Source: Sphingobium yanoikuyae (GTDB taxonomy: Bacteria; Pseudomonadota; Alphaproteobacteria; Sphingomonadales; Sphingomonadaceae). Taken from it: DNA of 64,000 bases. Under the pieces are notes generated by a model. That model searched no databases. It was not told where the DNA came from and was given only the letters and a program-made list of their open reading frames with translations. The stretch is from assembly GCF_013001025.1 (NCBI RefSeq), contig NZ_CP053021.1:248001-312000 (forward strand). Direction: 5' to 3'. Shown here in pieces: positions 43,707 through 51,616 of the stretch. Every line of letters starts with the position of its first letter. Positions within the stretch are counted from its first letter, which is position 1. The translations under genes and the position numbers were made by a program.

Positions 43707-45596
43707 CTATGGCCCCACAGCTGATGTATCTGACGTCGGGCGGAGTGGCGTCAGTTTGCGCGCGATCGCGGCGCGCAACCGCTCGCGGCTCATGGGGCGT
43801 TGCGCCGGAAGGGCTGCAGTCAGAAGATCGTCAACTCTCGTCACCCATGCGCGCTCACTGGTGAGCATGTCGCCATGACGCAGTTCGTGTCGTCCGTGCA
43901 GGATATTGAGTGCTTGCGACTGAATCTTCGGCGGCCATCCAAGGACGCATTTGACGAAATATTCTGGAGGTAGGGCGGCGAGAATCGGCTGATCAAAATA
44001 GGGGGCCGAGCGAACGTTGTTGACGACCATGTCGAGCAGGACCTCGTCAGGCTCGCAAGGAAGCCGGCGTATCAGCTCGTGCGCTATTGTGAGGTATTTG
44101 GAACGGAGCACGCGGTTTGACGCCTCTGAATAGGCGTCGGCCAGTGTGCGGTATTCCGGTGTCGTCTCGTCAATCACGCGGGTCTGGAAAAATGAGTTGT
44201 CGCGGTCGAATGAGCTCCGATCGATCTCGGCGATCTCGCCCGCGTCTTCCAGTTTCGCTATGTAAGCTAGTCCCTCGTCGACAACCTGCTGTCGGTTGCG
44301 GTCGATCAGGCCGAGGGTGGAGAACCAGAGCCGGATACCGAAAAGGTGCATCAGCTGGCCCCGGGCCTTGACGGATCCGGAGGCGAATGCATGTTCCACC
44401 TGGGCGGCTACGATGTCGGCCTCGTCGTCGTCACCGTAGAAGGTATGGTGCGCGCGATGCCAGAGCGGCTGTTCTTCTGGCTGGAGAAAGTCGCTGCTCG
44501 CATCGAGGCTGGCGCGGATCGCGTCGCCATCTACATCGCCGCGGAAGAGCATGCCCGCGAGGACGCCGACCGATATAACGATGTCGTCGAAGTCTATCTG
44601 CTTGTAGCGGTCATCGATCTCATCAGCCGCAGTCGTCTTTGCGCTAGCCTCTTTGTGGAAGATCCGGGAGAAGGTGTTGCCGACGAGGCGCTCCAAGTCG
44701 GCTTCGACCATTTTTCCGGCACGCCTCTCCATTGAGGTGGCCAGCACGCCCCTGAGCGCCTTTGTCATGCTGGGCGACTTATCCCAGTGCCGTTTCTCGA
44801 AGTGCCGGGACAGCTTTTCGAAGTCCCACATGGCGTGTTTCAGCGTACGCAAATTGCCGCGACCGCCTTCGGCATGTACGGCGAGAACGACGTCAGCATG
44901 CTCTTCGAGAAAGTCGCGGGTTCGCTGGTCGCTAATCAGAGTCAGAAAGGAAGCGAACGCTGCTTGCGTCTCTGGCAGAACTTCCAGAGTCTGCCCGATC
45001 AGCTTCTCTTTGATTTCTAGGTAGGTCTCGTCGCCCTCCATCACCTTCGTCTCGTTCGCGACGATGATCGCCTTGAGCTTCTCGTGCTCAACATAGGCAT
45101 TAACGAAGCCAAGCACTTCGCTCACGGGGATGCGGCAGCGCTCCAGGTCGTCGAATACCAGCAGGCGGCCGCGCGGATCGTCGAGGCCGGTGCGCAGGTC
45201 AAGTTCAGGTAACGAAGGGCTGATGGTGCCGTCGTCCTTGCCGTCGCTGTTCAGGTCAATCTTGAAGGCAGCCTTCAGCAACCCCTTGGAGACGGCGCCC
45301 GCCAGCTTCATGCCGGGATGTGAGAGGACGGGATGGAGTTGGCGGTAGAACTCGTCCTCGATCTGCGTGACTGACGTCATGCCATAGAGGCTGACGTAGA
45401 GAGGCTTCGCGCTTGTGCCTGTGAGGAAGTTTTTGATAAGGTGGGTCTTGCCCGAGCCCCATGGACCACTGACCAGCACTGCGTAGTCGAGAGGATGGGC
45501 GGGGTCGACGTAATAGGCGAGGAAGCGCTTGATAGCCGAGTTGACTATGTGTGCGTCGCGTTTCGTTCCCTCTAATTTGTCGGTGGTGTCGCTCAT
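43707..45596 (-). CDS. KAP-family P-loop NTPase
   Basis: A 629-residue NTPase. Walker A GPWGSGKT is at residues 44-51 in the context YAVLVSGPWGSGKTHLIKNF, and Walker B LLVFDDLERC lies near residue 145, as in KAP NTPases. No membrane segments are evident, unlike many KAP proteins. The C-terminal two thirds are helical without known motifs. KAP NTPases recur in defence islands and prophages, but their biochemical action is poorly known. It lies just downstream of the tRNA-like RNA gene and its terminator, on the same strand. Confidence 0.75.
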   Translation of the reverse strand: MSDTTDKLEGTKRDAHIVNSAIKRFLAYYVDPAHPLDYAVLVSGPWGSGKTHLIKNFLTGTSAKPLYVSLYGMTSVTQIEDEFYRQLHPVLSHPGMKLAGAVSKGLLKAAFKIDLNSDGKDDGTISPSLPELDLRTGLDDPRGRLLVFDDLERCRIPVSEVLGFVNAYVEHEKLKAIIVANETKVMEGDETYLEIKEKLIGQTLEVLPETQAAFASFLTLISDQRTRDFLEEHADVVLAVHAEGGRGNLRTLKHAMWDFEKLSRHFEKRHWDKSPSMTKALRGVLATSMERRAGKMVEADLERLVGNTFSRIFHKEASAKTTAADEIDDRYKQIDFDDIVISVGVLAGMLFRGDVDGDAIRASLDASSDFLQPEEQPLWHRAHHTFYGDDDEADIVAAQVEHAFASGSVKARGQLMHLFGIRLWFSTLGLIDRNRQQVVDEGLAYIAKLEDAGEIAEIDRSSFDRDNSFFQTRVIDETTPEYRTLADAYSEASNRVLRSKYLTIAHELIRRLPCEPDEVLLDMVVNNVRSAPYFDQPILAALPPEYFVKCVLGWPPKIQSQALNILHGRHELRHGDMLTSERAWVTRVDDLLTAALPAQRPMSRERLRAAIARKLTPLRPTSDTSAVGP

Positions 45597-45665
45597 GGCT
45601 GCAATATAGATATTGCGTGCCCGTACCGGAAGGCAGGCGAAGACCTCAGCGTGATCTCGAGGCTA

Positions 45666-45704
45666 CAAACGAAAACGGGGCGCTCGACCCGAAGGGAGCA
45701 CCCC
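45666..45704 (-). terminator. Intrinsic terminator of the tRNA-like RNA gene
   Basis: Minus strand GGGGTGCTC and GAGCGCCCC (one G-T pair) form a 9-bp stem around the loop CCTTCGGGTC, followed by GTTTTCGTTTG. It comes right after the 5'-half tRNA sequence and 70 bases before the KAP gene start. Confidence 0.75.
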
Positions 45705-45805
45705 GCCTGCTAACAATTCGCCGCTCTCCCAATTGAGCTACAGACCCCCAATGGTGGATCCGACCGGACTCGAACCGGCATCTTGCGAGGTATTTCGCTA
45801 ACTGA
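45666..45805 (-). ncRNA. Circularly permuted tRNA-like RNA (3' half before 5' half)
   Basis: Read on the minus strand. Anticodon-stem 3' strand CTCGC (45789-45785), variable loop AAGAT, T-arm GCCGG-TTCGAGT-CCGGT (45779-45763), acceptor 3' strand CGGATCC, A73 and encoded CCA (to 45752). Then linker TTGG, acceptor 5' strand GGGTCTG (45747-45741), TA, D-arm GCTC-AATTGGGA-GAGC, G26, and anticodon-stem 5' strand GCGAA (45721-45717) followed by TTGTTAG, which is Asn(GTT)-like. Acceptor strands pair at all 7 positions (two G-T), the anticodon stem at 4 of 5, and the T-stem fully. It has its own promoter and terminator. GTTAGC occurs in both the leader and trailer. It lacks a tag frame, so it is not tmRNA. 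A degenerate tandem tRNA is the main alternative. Confidence 0.7.
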
Positions 45806-45811
45806 TGAATA

Positions 45812-45840
45812 ACTTTACCAAAAAAGGACGTTAGAGTCAA
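45812..45840 (-). promoter_or_regulatory. Sigma-70-type promoter of the tRNA-like RNA
   Basis: Minus strand TTGACT (45840-45835), a 17-base spacer, then TAAAGT (45817-45812). The -35 matches 5 of 6 consensus bases and the -10 matches 4 of 6. The predicted start near 45805 falls about 15 bases before the first structured tRNA-like base. Confidence 0.65.
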
Positions 45841-45884
45841 ATGTTATTTCGGATATGTTTTATATTAACGGTGCGTATTTCTAG

Positions 45885-47732
45885 TTATGGCGCAGTGAAC
45901 GCATTTATCCAGTTAGGTGCGAGAAGGTGATTTGAAGCAGAATATATCCTGTTCTCGCAGTCTTGGGTCGCACCACCAACTTGCTGATGTATGCGCGGGC
46001 GTAATCCGTCCATCAGCAACTTGCCATGGCTATGCTCGAAGGCGACGGGGATCAACCCGTTTGCGGGTACGAATCCGGCGTTAGCAGGCGGGTCTGCCGG
46101 CATGCCACACAACGCCCACTCAGGTTTTCCTCGCTTGCGCTGGCTGTCGTAAACCGTCGTCTTGATCTGGCCCCGCGCAGTATGGGCCGCGGCGACGAGC
46201 TGGTCGCGCCTGAAGGCTGTGACATCAGTGATCGCGGCGTCGACTACCTCGGGCGCGATATGCGGGAAGTTTGCCTTGAGGTGCTGGGCTTGGGCAAAGG
46301 AGTGCTCTACATCATTGAAGGGGGTGAAAACCTCGGTGACACGGGTGACACCATTGCGCTGGCGCTCTGCTGCGGCGGTCGCAATTTCAAAGTCCATCTC
46401 GGCCTGCGTCCTGAAGTCGCGGTCCCTGTGCAGAATGATTCGAGCATCCGGCCGCATGTCGGTGATCATGCTGGCGAGCAGGCGGGCGGCGGGCAGGTTC
46501 CCGCACCCGTTATAGGAGATCACGGCGAGGTTCTGCGGCGCCCCGTTGGCACGTGCCAGCGCGGTGACGGGCTTTGTCTTCTTATCCTCGGTCATAAGGA
46601 TTACGGGGCGAGCGGGATCGAAGGCATCTGCGCCCGCGGAGAGCGCTCCCAAGGTCATGAGGATGGGGATCGCCGGCCTTTGGGCTTCGTCGACAGGCAC
46701 CTTGGCACCGTCGCTCATCCATACAACGGCGGCGTCCGAGTCGTACATAAGCCGCTGGATCAACTGCGGAGAGTGGCTGGCGAACAGAATGCGGGTTTGC
46801 GTCTCGGCGGCAACGCCGCGCAGCGCCTCATAGAGCCTCGATTGGCTATCTGCGTGCAGATGGGCATCTGGCTCGTCGAGAAGGAGGAGCGGGGGAGCGT
46901 AGAAGCATGCGTAGGCGATGATCTGGATCACCTGCAACATGCCGGTCGACGCCATGTCGAGTGTGACACAGGAATCGGTCGCCTCGACATCTACTCGCAC
47001 ATAGCGGTCGCGTTTTGGATCGTGGGCCACGACGACCCGGGTGCCCGGATAGCAGCGGTCGAGCAGGGTGCAGAAGGTCTTCCACCTGCTTTCGGGCAGC
47101 ACGCCGATGTCGCGGTTATGGCTCCATGCGGCCATAGCCATCTCGTCGAGATCACGAGTAAACAGGTGATCGAGCACAGTGCGCAGATAAAGGTTCGCAT
47201 CGCCGTGCATCACAGCGGCGTCCATTGCGCCCTTGGTCCGCCATTCTTCGCGCATCGGTATGCCGGAGAGGCCAGGCGTCAGGATCGAGAACGGTTGATC
47301 GGGATTGGCCAGCACTGCGGCCAAGTCGTCGTCGCCAATCCGGTTGATAGCGATGTTGGCGTTCTTGCCGCGCCGGACCTCGATCGTCAGCTCCTTGGCG
47401 ACGTTCGTGTCCAAGTCCACCCCGCTGTAAGTGATCGAATATCCGAGTTTCTGAGTGGCGGGGTCGCCTCGTCTCAGATCGAGCAGGTGTTCGGTTGGAC
47501 GAAATAGGACATTGTCGTTTGACACAGTCCCGGCAAAGTCCGGGGTTCCGTCGGCCTTCACATTGCGTAGGGCGGCTTGGAGTATAGAGACGCCGAGCTG
47601 CGCGGCTTGAAGCGCGCTGCTTTTGCCGCTGGTGTTGCCACCAACGAGAGCAGTAACCGGCTTCAGGTCGATAGTGAGCACCTCAATCCGTTTGAAGTGG
47701 CTGATGACGATCTTATCGAGCCGAATCCGCAT
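45885..47732 (-). CDS. AAA ATPase-TOPRIM protein (OLD / PARIS-like)
   Basis: A 615-residue protein. The ABC-type ATPase part has Walker A GGNTSGKS (31-38), signature STGMLQ (262-267), Walker B LLLLDEPD (282-289) and H-loop ASHS (318-321). A C-terminal TOPRIM-like domain follows, with TED (Glu382) and HRDRD (Asp437/Asp439), then the acidic motif FNDVEHSFAQ. This is the order of OLD nucleases and of fused AriA-AriB (PARIS) defence proteins, whose TOPRIM effector cuts tRNA. It is single and not paired with a helicase as in Gabija. Its stop lies 45 bases before the promoter of the tRNA-like RNA gene on the same strand. Confidence 0.78.
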   Translation of the reverse strand: MRIRLDKIVISHFKRIEVLTIDLKPVTALVGGNTSGKSSALQAAQLGVSILQAALRNVKADGTPDFAGTVSNDNVLFRPTEHLLDLRRGDPATQKLGYSITYSGVDLDTNVAKELTIEVRRGKNANIAINRIGDDDLAAVLANPDQPFSILTPGLSGIPMREEWRTKGAMDAAVMHGDANLYLRTVLDHLFTRDLDEMAMAAWSHNRDIGVLPESRWKTFCTLLDRCYPGTRVVVAHDPKRDRYVRVDVEATDSCVTLDMASTGMLQVIQIIAYACFYAPPLLLLDEPDAHLHADSQSRLYEALRGVAAETQTRILFASHSPQLIQRLMYDSDAAVVWMSDGAKVPVDEAQRPAIPILMTLGALSAGADAFDPARPVILMTEDKKTKPVTALARANGAPQNLAVISYNGCGNLPAARLLASMITDMRPDARIILHRDRDFRTQAEMDFEIATAAAERQRNGVTRVTEVFTPFNDVEHSFAQAQHLKANFPHIAPEVVDAAITDVTAFRRDQLVAAAHTARGQIKTTVYDSQRKRGKPEWALCGMPADPPANAGFVPANGLIPVAFEHSHGKLLMDGLRPRIHQQVGGATQDCENRIYSASNHLLAPNWINAFTAP

Positions 47733-47859
47733 TCATGCCTCTTTCCCTGACGCGCAATTGGACCGCGATCACGTTCCAATTGCAACGCCGTTTCCGTGAG
47801 CACGATAGCGCCGCGGTTGTCCGGCCTACTTCAGCATAGGGTCGAAAATATAGGCCGTT

Positions 47860-48564
47860 CTATCCTTGTCCGATTTCGATGAGCAGCGCTTCAGCTTCGT
47901 CAACTCCCGTGAGAGTTAGTCTCTCAACGTTATTGATGAGAATGCCGTCGTTGCGGTTGGCAACAACATCACCGACCTGGACTGCTCCGGAGAGCGGCAC
48001 GAGATAGCCAAAATTGCCTGCCTCAAAGCGGTAATCCGCAATGCCGCCGTCGGCCAGCACAATTCGCGATAGACGGGCATTGGCTCGCATGGGCAGTGAA
48101 TTGCCTTCATTGTCGAACCCGCTGGCCAATGTAATGAACTGCCCCGGTTCACCATCATCAGCGAACCCTTTCGTGACGGAAAAGGGCTCGCCACTAGGCT
48201 GGTGGGGCATAAGCCAGATCTGGACGAATTCGACGGGGTCGCTTTCGTCTGGATTGCCCCGCCGGATAGAGACACCGGTTCCAGCGGACATGATCTGGCA
48301 ATTGCCCGACTGGAGCATGCCGACATTGCCCAAGCTATCTTCGTGATAGAGGAACCCACTGGAGACGTAGGTCAGTATCTCGGTATCGGTATGCGGAGTT
48401 TGCGGCAGGGCAGCGCGGGGAGAGATCGTCTCGTGGTTCCACATGATCATATCGCCCCACTGCATCGGATGTCCGCCGCAGCTCTCAGGCCCGAAATGCT
48501 GAAGGCTTTGGAAATGATCCAAACGGAAGCTGCCGAAGTCGCGGGAGGGGCGTAAGGTGATCAT
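47860..48564 (-). CDS. Pirin-family (bicupin) protein
   Basis: A 234-residue pirin. The ATG at 48564 (MITLRPSRDFGSFRLDHFQS) is the natural start; the longer frame reads into the TnpB 3' region. Conserved metal ligands are in the first cupin: GGHPMQWGDM-type and HTDTEILTYV, with HEDSLGNVGMLQSGNCQIMS AG downstream. YhhW-type pirins bind Fe or similar metals and some oxidise quercetin. It is an ordinary metabolic gene within mobile cargo; its role there is unknown. Confidence 0.8.
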   Translation of the reverse strand: MITLRPSRDFGSFRLDHFQSLQHFGPESCGGHPMQWGDMIMWNHETISPRAALPQTPHTDTEILTYVSSGFLYHEDSLGNVGMLQSGNCQIMSAGTGVSIRRGNPDESDPVEFVQIWLMPHQPSGEPFSVTKGFADDGEPGQFITLASGFDNEGNSLPMRANARLSRIVLADGGIADYRFEAGNFGYLVPLSGAVQVGDVVANRNDGILINNVERLTLTGVDEAEALLIEIGQG

Positions 48565-48675
48565 CAGGGTTCCAGTGCGAATATGTATGGCTAAAGCGGG
48601 TTTGAAAAAAAACCAAACTGGCTTTGGACAGGCAGTTGCTATGCAAACGCGCTGCATTTCCGGGTGGACGCGCAG

Positions 48676-49869
48676 CTAGACGCTGGCGTTGGACAAAACC
48701 TTGCCCACCCTGCGACCCAAAGCGGCCGCATGCGCGGAGAGACCGCGCGCAAGGATGTTGATTGCGTTGTTGGTGCCTCGTGGGACATCGGCGCCGCAGG
48801 CACAGATGTGCCGGTCAGCATCGTTACTTTCAGAGGTTGGTGATCCGCATGCATTGCACGTTTGCGTAATGTGTCTCGGATCGACAACGACGACTTTGCC
48901 ACCAGCCTTTTCAGCTTTGTAGCGGATCATCTCAAGAAGGCGCTTTGGTCTTGGCTCGGCCAACACCTGACCGTTTTCTCGTGTCGCGATTGCGCCAGCG
49001 CCGTCTGATGGGCGTCGTGTGCGTGTTGGTCGGGGAAATTGTTTGAGCGCGAGATCTTCGACCACGATCGTCTCAAATCGATTAGTGATCGCCGCCGAGA
49101 TCTGATGCAGCCGCGTGGAACGGAGGTTTATCACGCGTTGACTGGCGCGGTCTTGGCGTTCGCGCAGCTTTTTACGTCGGCGGGAGTCTTTCTGGCATCT
49201 TGCCAGTGCCCGGTAGGCCCGACGCAACGCGGAACTCTGAGTGGTCTTACGGGGTGTGTCGTCGAAGAGAGAGCCATCTGACAGCGATGCTAGTTGCTCT
49301 ATGCCGAGATCGAGGCCGCATGCGCTACCGGGTTTCTTATGCTCTTGATCGCCGACTTTGCAATCAACCAGGATGGCAACATGCCATTGGCGGGCTCTGC
49401 GGGTGAAGGTGAGTCTGGTGAGGCGAGCGTCAGCCGGCAAAGGGCGATGCATGCGCATGCGCAATTTCCCGACGATGCCATCGACCGTTAGGTAGCCGTC
49501 GGCAATAACACATCCTCGGACGCCATGGACGCCAAAACTGCGCCAGCGATCTTCGGAGCGAAAGCGTGGGAACCCGGCGTTGGGGTTAGCTCTCAGGCGG
49601 TCGCGATACTTCGCCATCGCGGTATCGACGCAGCGCAAGGTCCAGTTGTTAATACCCCAAGGCAGAGCAGTATGCTGGCGGTTGGCCATTCGATAGGCAG
49701 GGAGAGACTTCGTATCGTCTTCGTATGTGAGATGAACGCCGCGCTGGAAGGCTGTGCGCCGGTTCTGTAGTGCGTCGTTGTATAAATTTCGCTGCAGCTG
49801 CAGGATCGAGGCCAAGCGCGCATGTTGCGCCCTGCTTGGCTCGATCGGAAATTTATACTGCAAGAACAT
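48676..49869 (-). CDS. tnpB: TnpB (IS200/IS605 family) with a missing third RuvC Asp
   Basis: A 397-residue TnpB starting MFLQYKFPIEPSRAQHARLA. It has the helical N-terminus, a RuvC-like nuclease with Asp187 (CGLDLGIEQLA) and Glu271 (IVVEDLAL), and a zinc finger (C338/C341, C356/C358). The canonical RDxNAAxN of RuvC-III reads RGTNNAIN, so the third acidic residue is Gly365. RNA-guided cleavage is therefore doubtful; guide binding could remain, as in nuclease-dead TnpB-like repressors. No TnpA is nearby. The ~110 bases 3' of the gene (48565-48675) are where a guide RNA would be encoded. Confidence 0.85.
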   Translation of the reverse strand: MFLQYKFPIEPSRAQHARLASILQLQRNLYNDALQNRRTAFQRGVHLTYEDDTKSLPAYRMANRQHTALPWGINNWTLRCVDTAMAKYRDRLRANPNAGFPRFRSEDRWRSFGVHGVRGCVIADGYLTVDGIVGKLRMRMHRPLPADARLTRLTFTRRARQWHVAILVDCKVGDQEHKKPGSACGLDLGIEQLASLSDGSLFDDTPRKTTQSSALRRAYRALARCQKDSRRRKKLRERQDRASQRVINLRSTRLHQISAAITNRFETIVVEDLALKQFPRPTRTRRPSDGAGAIATRENGQVLAEPRPKRLLEMIRYKAEKAGGKVVVVDPRHITQTCNACGSPTSESNDADRHICACGADVPRGTNNAINILARGLSAHAAALGRRVGKVLSNASV

Positions 49870-49998
49870 GTGCTTGCATGTGACGCGCAAAAGTTAACGC
49901 AAGGTGGATGTTCGAAGATCAATCAGGCGGAAGGGGGAATGATCGTTGGGATCCCATTCAGTCAGCGCGCTGCGACAATCTCACCTGCCGCTAAAGTG

Positions 49999-51042
49999 CT
50001 ACCTGGTCGGGGACAGAGGTCGGGCATAGGCGAATTCAATTGGCGTTGATTTCACTGGCCCCTTGGTAATCGCTTGGATCGCTGCCGCGGCTGGTACGGC
50101 GGGCTCGGCCTCGCGATTGATCTGCAGGCCAGCGTGATAGCGCTCCAGAAGCAGAGCAACGGCTGGACGCACGACAGGCAGAGGCAGAGTTTCGCGAATC
50201 GCGAATGGGATGGAAGGATTGCGGCGGGGATTGAGAGGCACGCGGCCGAGCTTGGTGCCGAACATAGCAGTGAGGGCCAATCCTGGCCGACGAGAATCTA
50301 CCTGAACGTCTGACTGGGCGATGCCGAGTGAGCGTAACTGGGCTTTCGTGCGTGGGTCATCGATGGGAGCGCTGCGATAGGTTACCAAAGATGCGCGTGC
50401 GGGTGATGCGGAACTCGTCTTCTCAGCTGCCTCGGTGACCAACTGGAGGATGTCGTCGGCAGTTGGCCGATCTGCAGTCACCACATGGGCAAGAGCGATA
50501 CCACGGCTGACGTCGATGAACGCGGTGAGGACAGCGTGATAGGGGATGTTATCGGGGCCATCGACCGCCACATCGAGTGGCGACATATCGATGGCGTAGT
50601 CGGTATTCATGCCGGTGTAGGACGCGATATCGGTCACTTCCATGGGCAGATTGAGTCTCGTGCGGACTGCCCGTTTGCTTGGTGGACTTATTTTACGCTT
50701 CTCGCACAAGGCTTCGGCGGCAGACTGGATCGCCCCTGGCCGAGCGCCCGGGCCGGCGTGCGCGATGGCTTCTTCGAGAGCTGCTCTCGTTTCAGCAGGA
50801 AGCTGACGGGGGTAGTTGGACAGAACCTGATCGTTCAGTTGGAGCGAGTCCTTGTACGCCCGAATGATCTTGAAGAAGTTGCGCTCCTTATACCCCAGCC
50901 GAGTGGCGGCAGCGGTAACAGCTGCTGCCATTCGCCGACTGCCCTTCCTGGGGAGCTCTTCAACTTCCAGAGCACGCCGGTAAGCTTCCGGCCACTGCTG
51001 AGGCGTGAAGGTCACCATGTAGTGGGCAATGCGATCTTCCAT
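49999..51042 (-). CDS. TniA-like protein apparently lacking the DDE triad (copy 2)
   Basis: A 347-residue protein with ribosome site AGGAG upstream of ATG 51042. It parallels the protein at 42434-43615: an HTH LGYKERNFFKIIRAYKDSL, then PPSKRAVRTRL, and an RNase-H-like stretch YAIDMSPLDVAVDG with LTAFIDVSRGIALAHVV. The second Asp and the Glu of a DDE enzyme are not seen. It is convergent with copy 1, so the two bracket the KAP/RNA/AAA-TOPRIM/TnpB block. It probably binds DNA; its action is unknown. Confidence 0.55.
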   Translation of the reverse strand: MEDRIAHYMVTFTPQQWPEAYRRALEVEELPRKGSRRMAAAVTAAATRLGYKERNFFKIIRAYKDSLQLNDQVLSNYPRQLPAETRAALEEAIAHAGPGARPGAIQSAAEALCEKRKISPPSKRAVRTRLNLPMEVTDIASYTGMNTDYAIDMSPLDVAVDGPDNIPYHAVLTAFIDVSRGIALAHVVTADRPTADDILQLVTEAAEKTSSASPARASLVTYRSAPIDDPRTKAQLRSLGIAQSDVQVDSRRPGLALTAMFGTKLGRVPLNPRRNPSIPFAIRETLPLPVVRPAVALLLERYHAGLQINREAEPAVPAAAAIQAITKGPVKSTPIEFAYARPLSPTR

Positions 51043-51093
51043 TTTTCTTCACTCCTGAGTTTCGAGGAGCGAAGCAGAGCGTATTCAGAAAAT

Positions 51094-51378
51094 TCAGGGC
51101 GTCACTGAGGCCAAGCCATTGAGGTATGTGCCGATGGACGACGCTGCGGCTGTATCAGCCTGATAGATCACCTGTTTTCCCGCACGGCGCGAGGAGACCA
51201 GGTGGGCACGCGATAGAATTCCTAGGTGGGAAGATAGCGTGTTTGCAGCGACATTGAGGTGGCGCGCGATTTCTCCCGCCGGCAGGCCTTCAGGCGCCCG
51301 GGCGAGGAGGCGGTAGATATCATGCCGAGTCGGTTGCCCCAGCGCAGCCAGGGCCTCGACCATTGCTGATGAGTCCAT
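51094..51378 (-). CDS. ArsR-type HTH regulator
   Basis: A 94-residue winged-helix regulator: MVEALAALGQPTRHDIYRLL, LPAGEIARHLNVAANTLSSH (recognition helix) and RRAGKQVIYQADTAA (wing). No Cys-pair metal site such as CxC is seen, so it may sense something other than arsenic or have lost metal sensing. The ATG at 51378 or 51363 are possible starts. It lies 51 bases upstream of the TniA-like gene on the same strand. A palindrome overlaps its promoter region. Confidence 0.8.
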   Translation of the reverse strand: MDSSAMVEALAALGQPTRHDIYRLLARAPEGLPAGEIARHLNVAANTLSSHLGILSRAHLVSSRRAGKQVIYQADTAAASSIGTYLNGLASVTP

Positions 51379-51422
51379 GGACCAGACTATCAGCGATCCA
51401 TCCCAACCGGTCAAACGGTTAG

Positions 51423-51440
51423 TGACGGACAGATCCGTCA
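51423..51440. promoter_or_regulatory. Palindrome upstream of arsR-type gene
   Basis: TGACGGA CAGA TCCGTCA, a 7-bp inverted repeat 45 bases before the regulator start, between it and the plus-strand gene at 51617. It fits an autoregulatory operator for the winged-helix protein. Confidence 0.45.
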
Positions 51441-51616
51441 GCCAAACCAACAATGTACCGGCCGATGTCCGTTTCGACGTCCGTTGGAACAGCAAATCGG
51501 ACACCGTTCAATTCTATAATTCCAGAATCATTGAAATGAATGTACAAGTCTGCAAGTGGAGCAAGCGACTCGCGCAGGCTTCTTTTGAAAAGGATGGTGA
51601 CAGAAAGGGTTTCGCA

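Noticed and set aside
45666..45805. Two-piece tmRNA (ssrA)
   Set aside because: The 3'-before-5' order is similar, but there is no tag reading frame, no pseudoknot-sized region, and the D-arm is that of a normal tRNA.
45646..45840. 64-codon protein over the tRNA-like RNA
   Set aside because: The frame is a by-product of tRNA-like sequence (SVAQLGERR-type peptides arise from tRNA genes); promoter, stems and terminator favour an RNA.
46026..47507. 493-codon plus-strand frame across the AAA-TOPRIM gene
   Set aside because: Antisense of a gene with all ABC ATPase motifs; its composition is that of a shadow frame.
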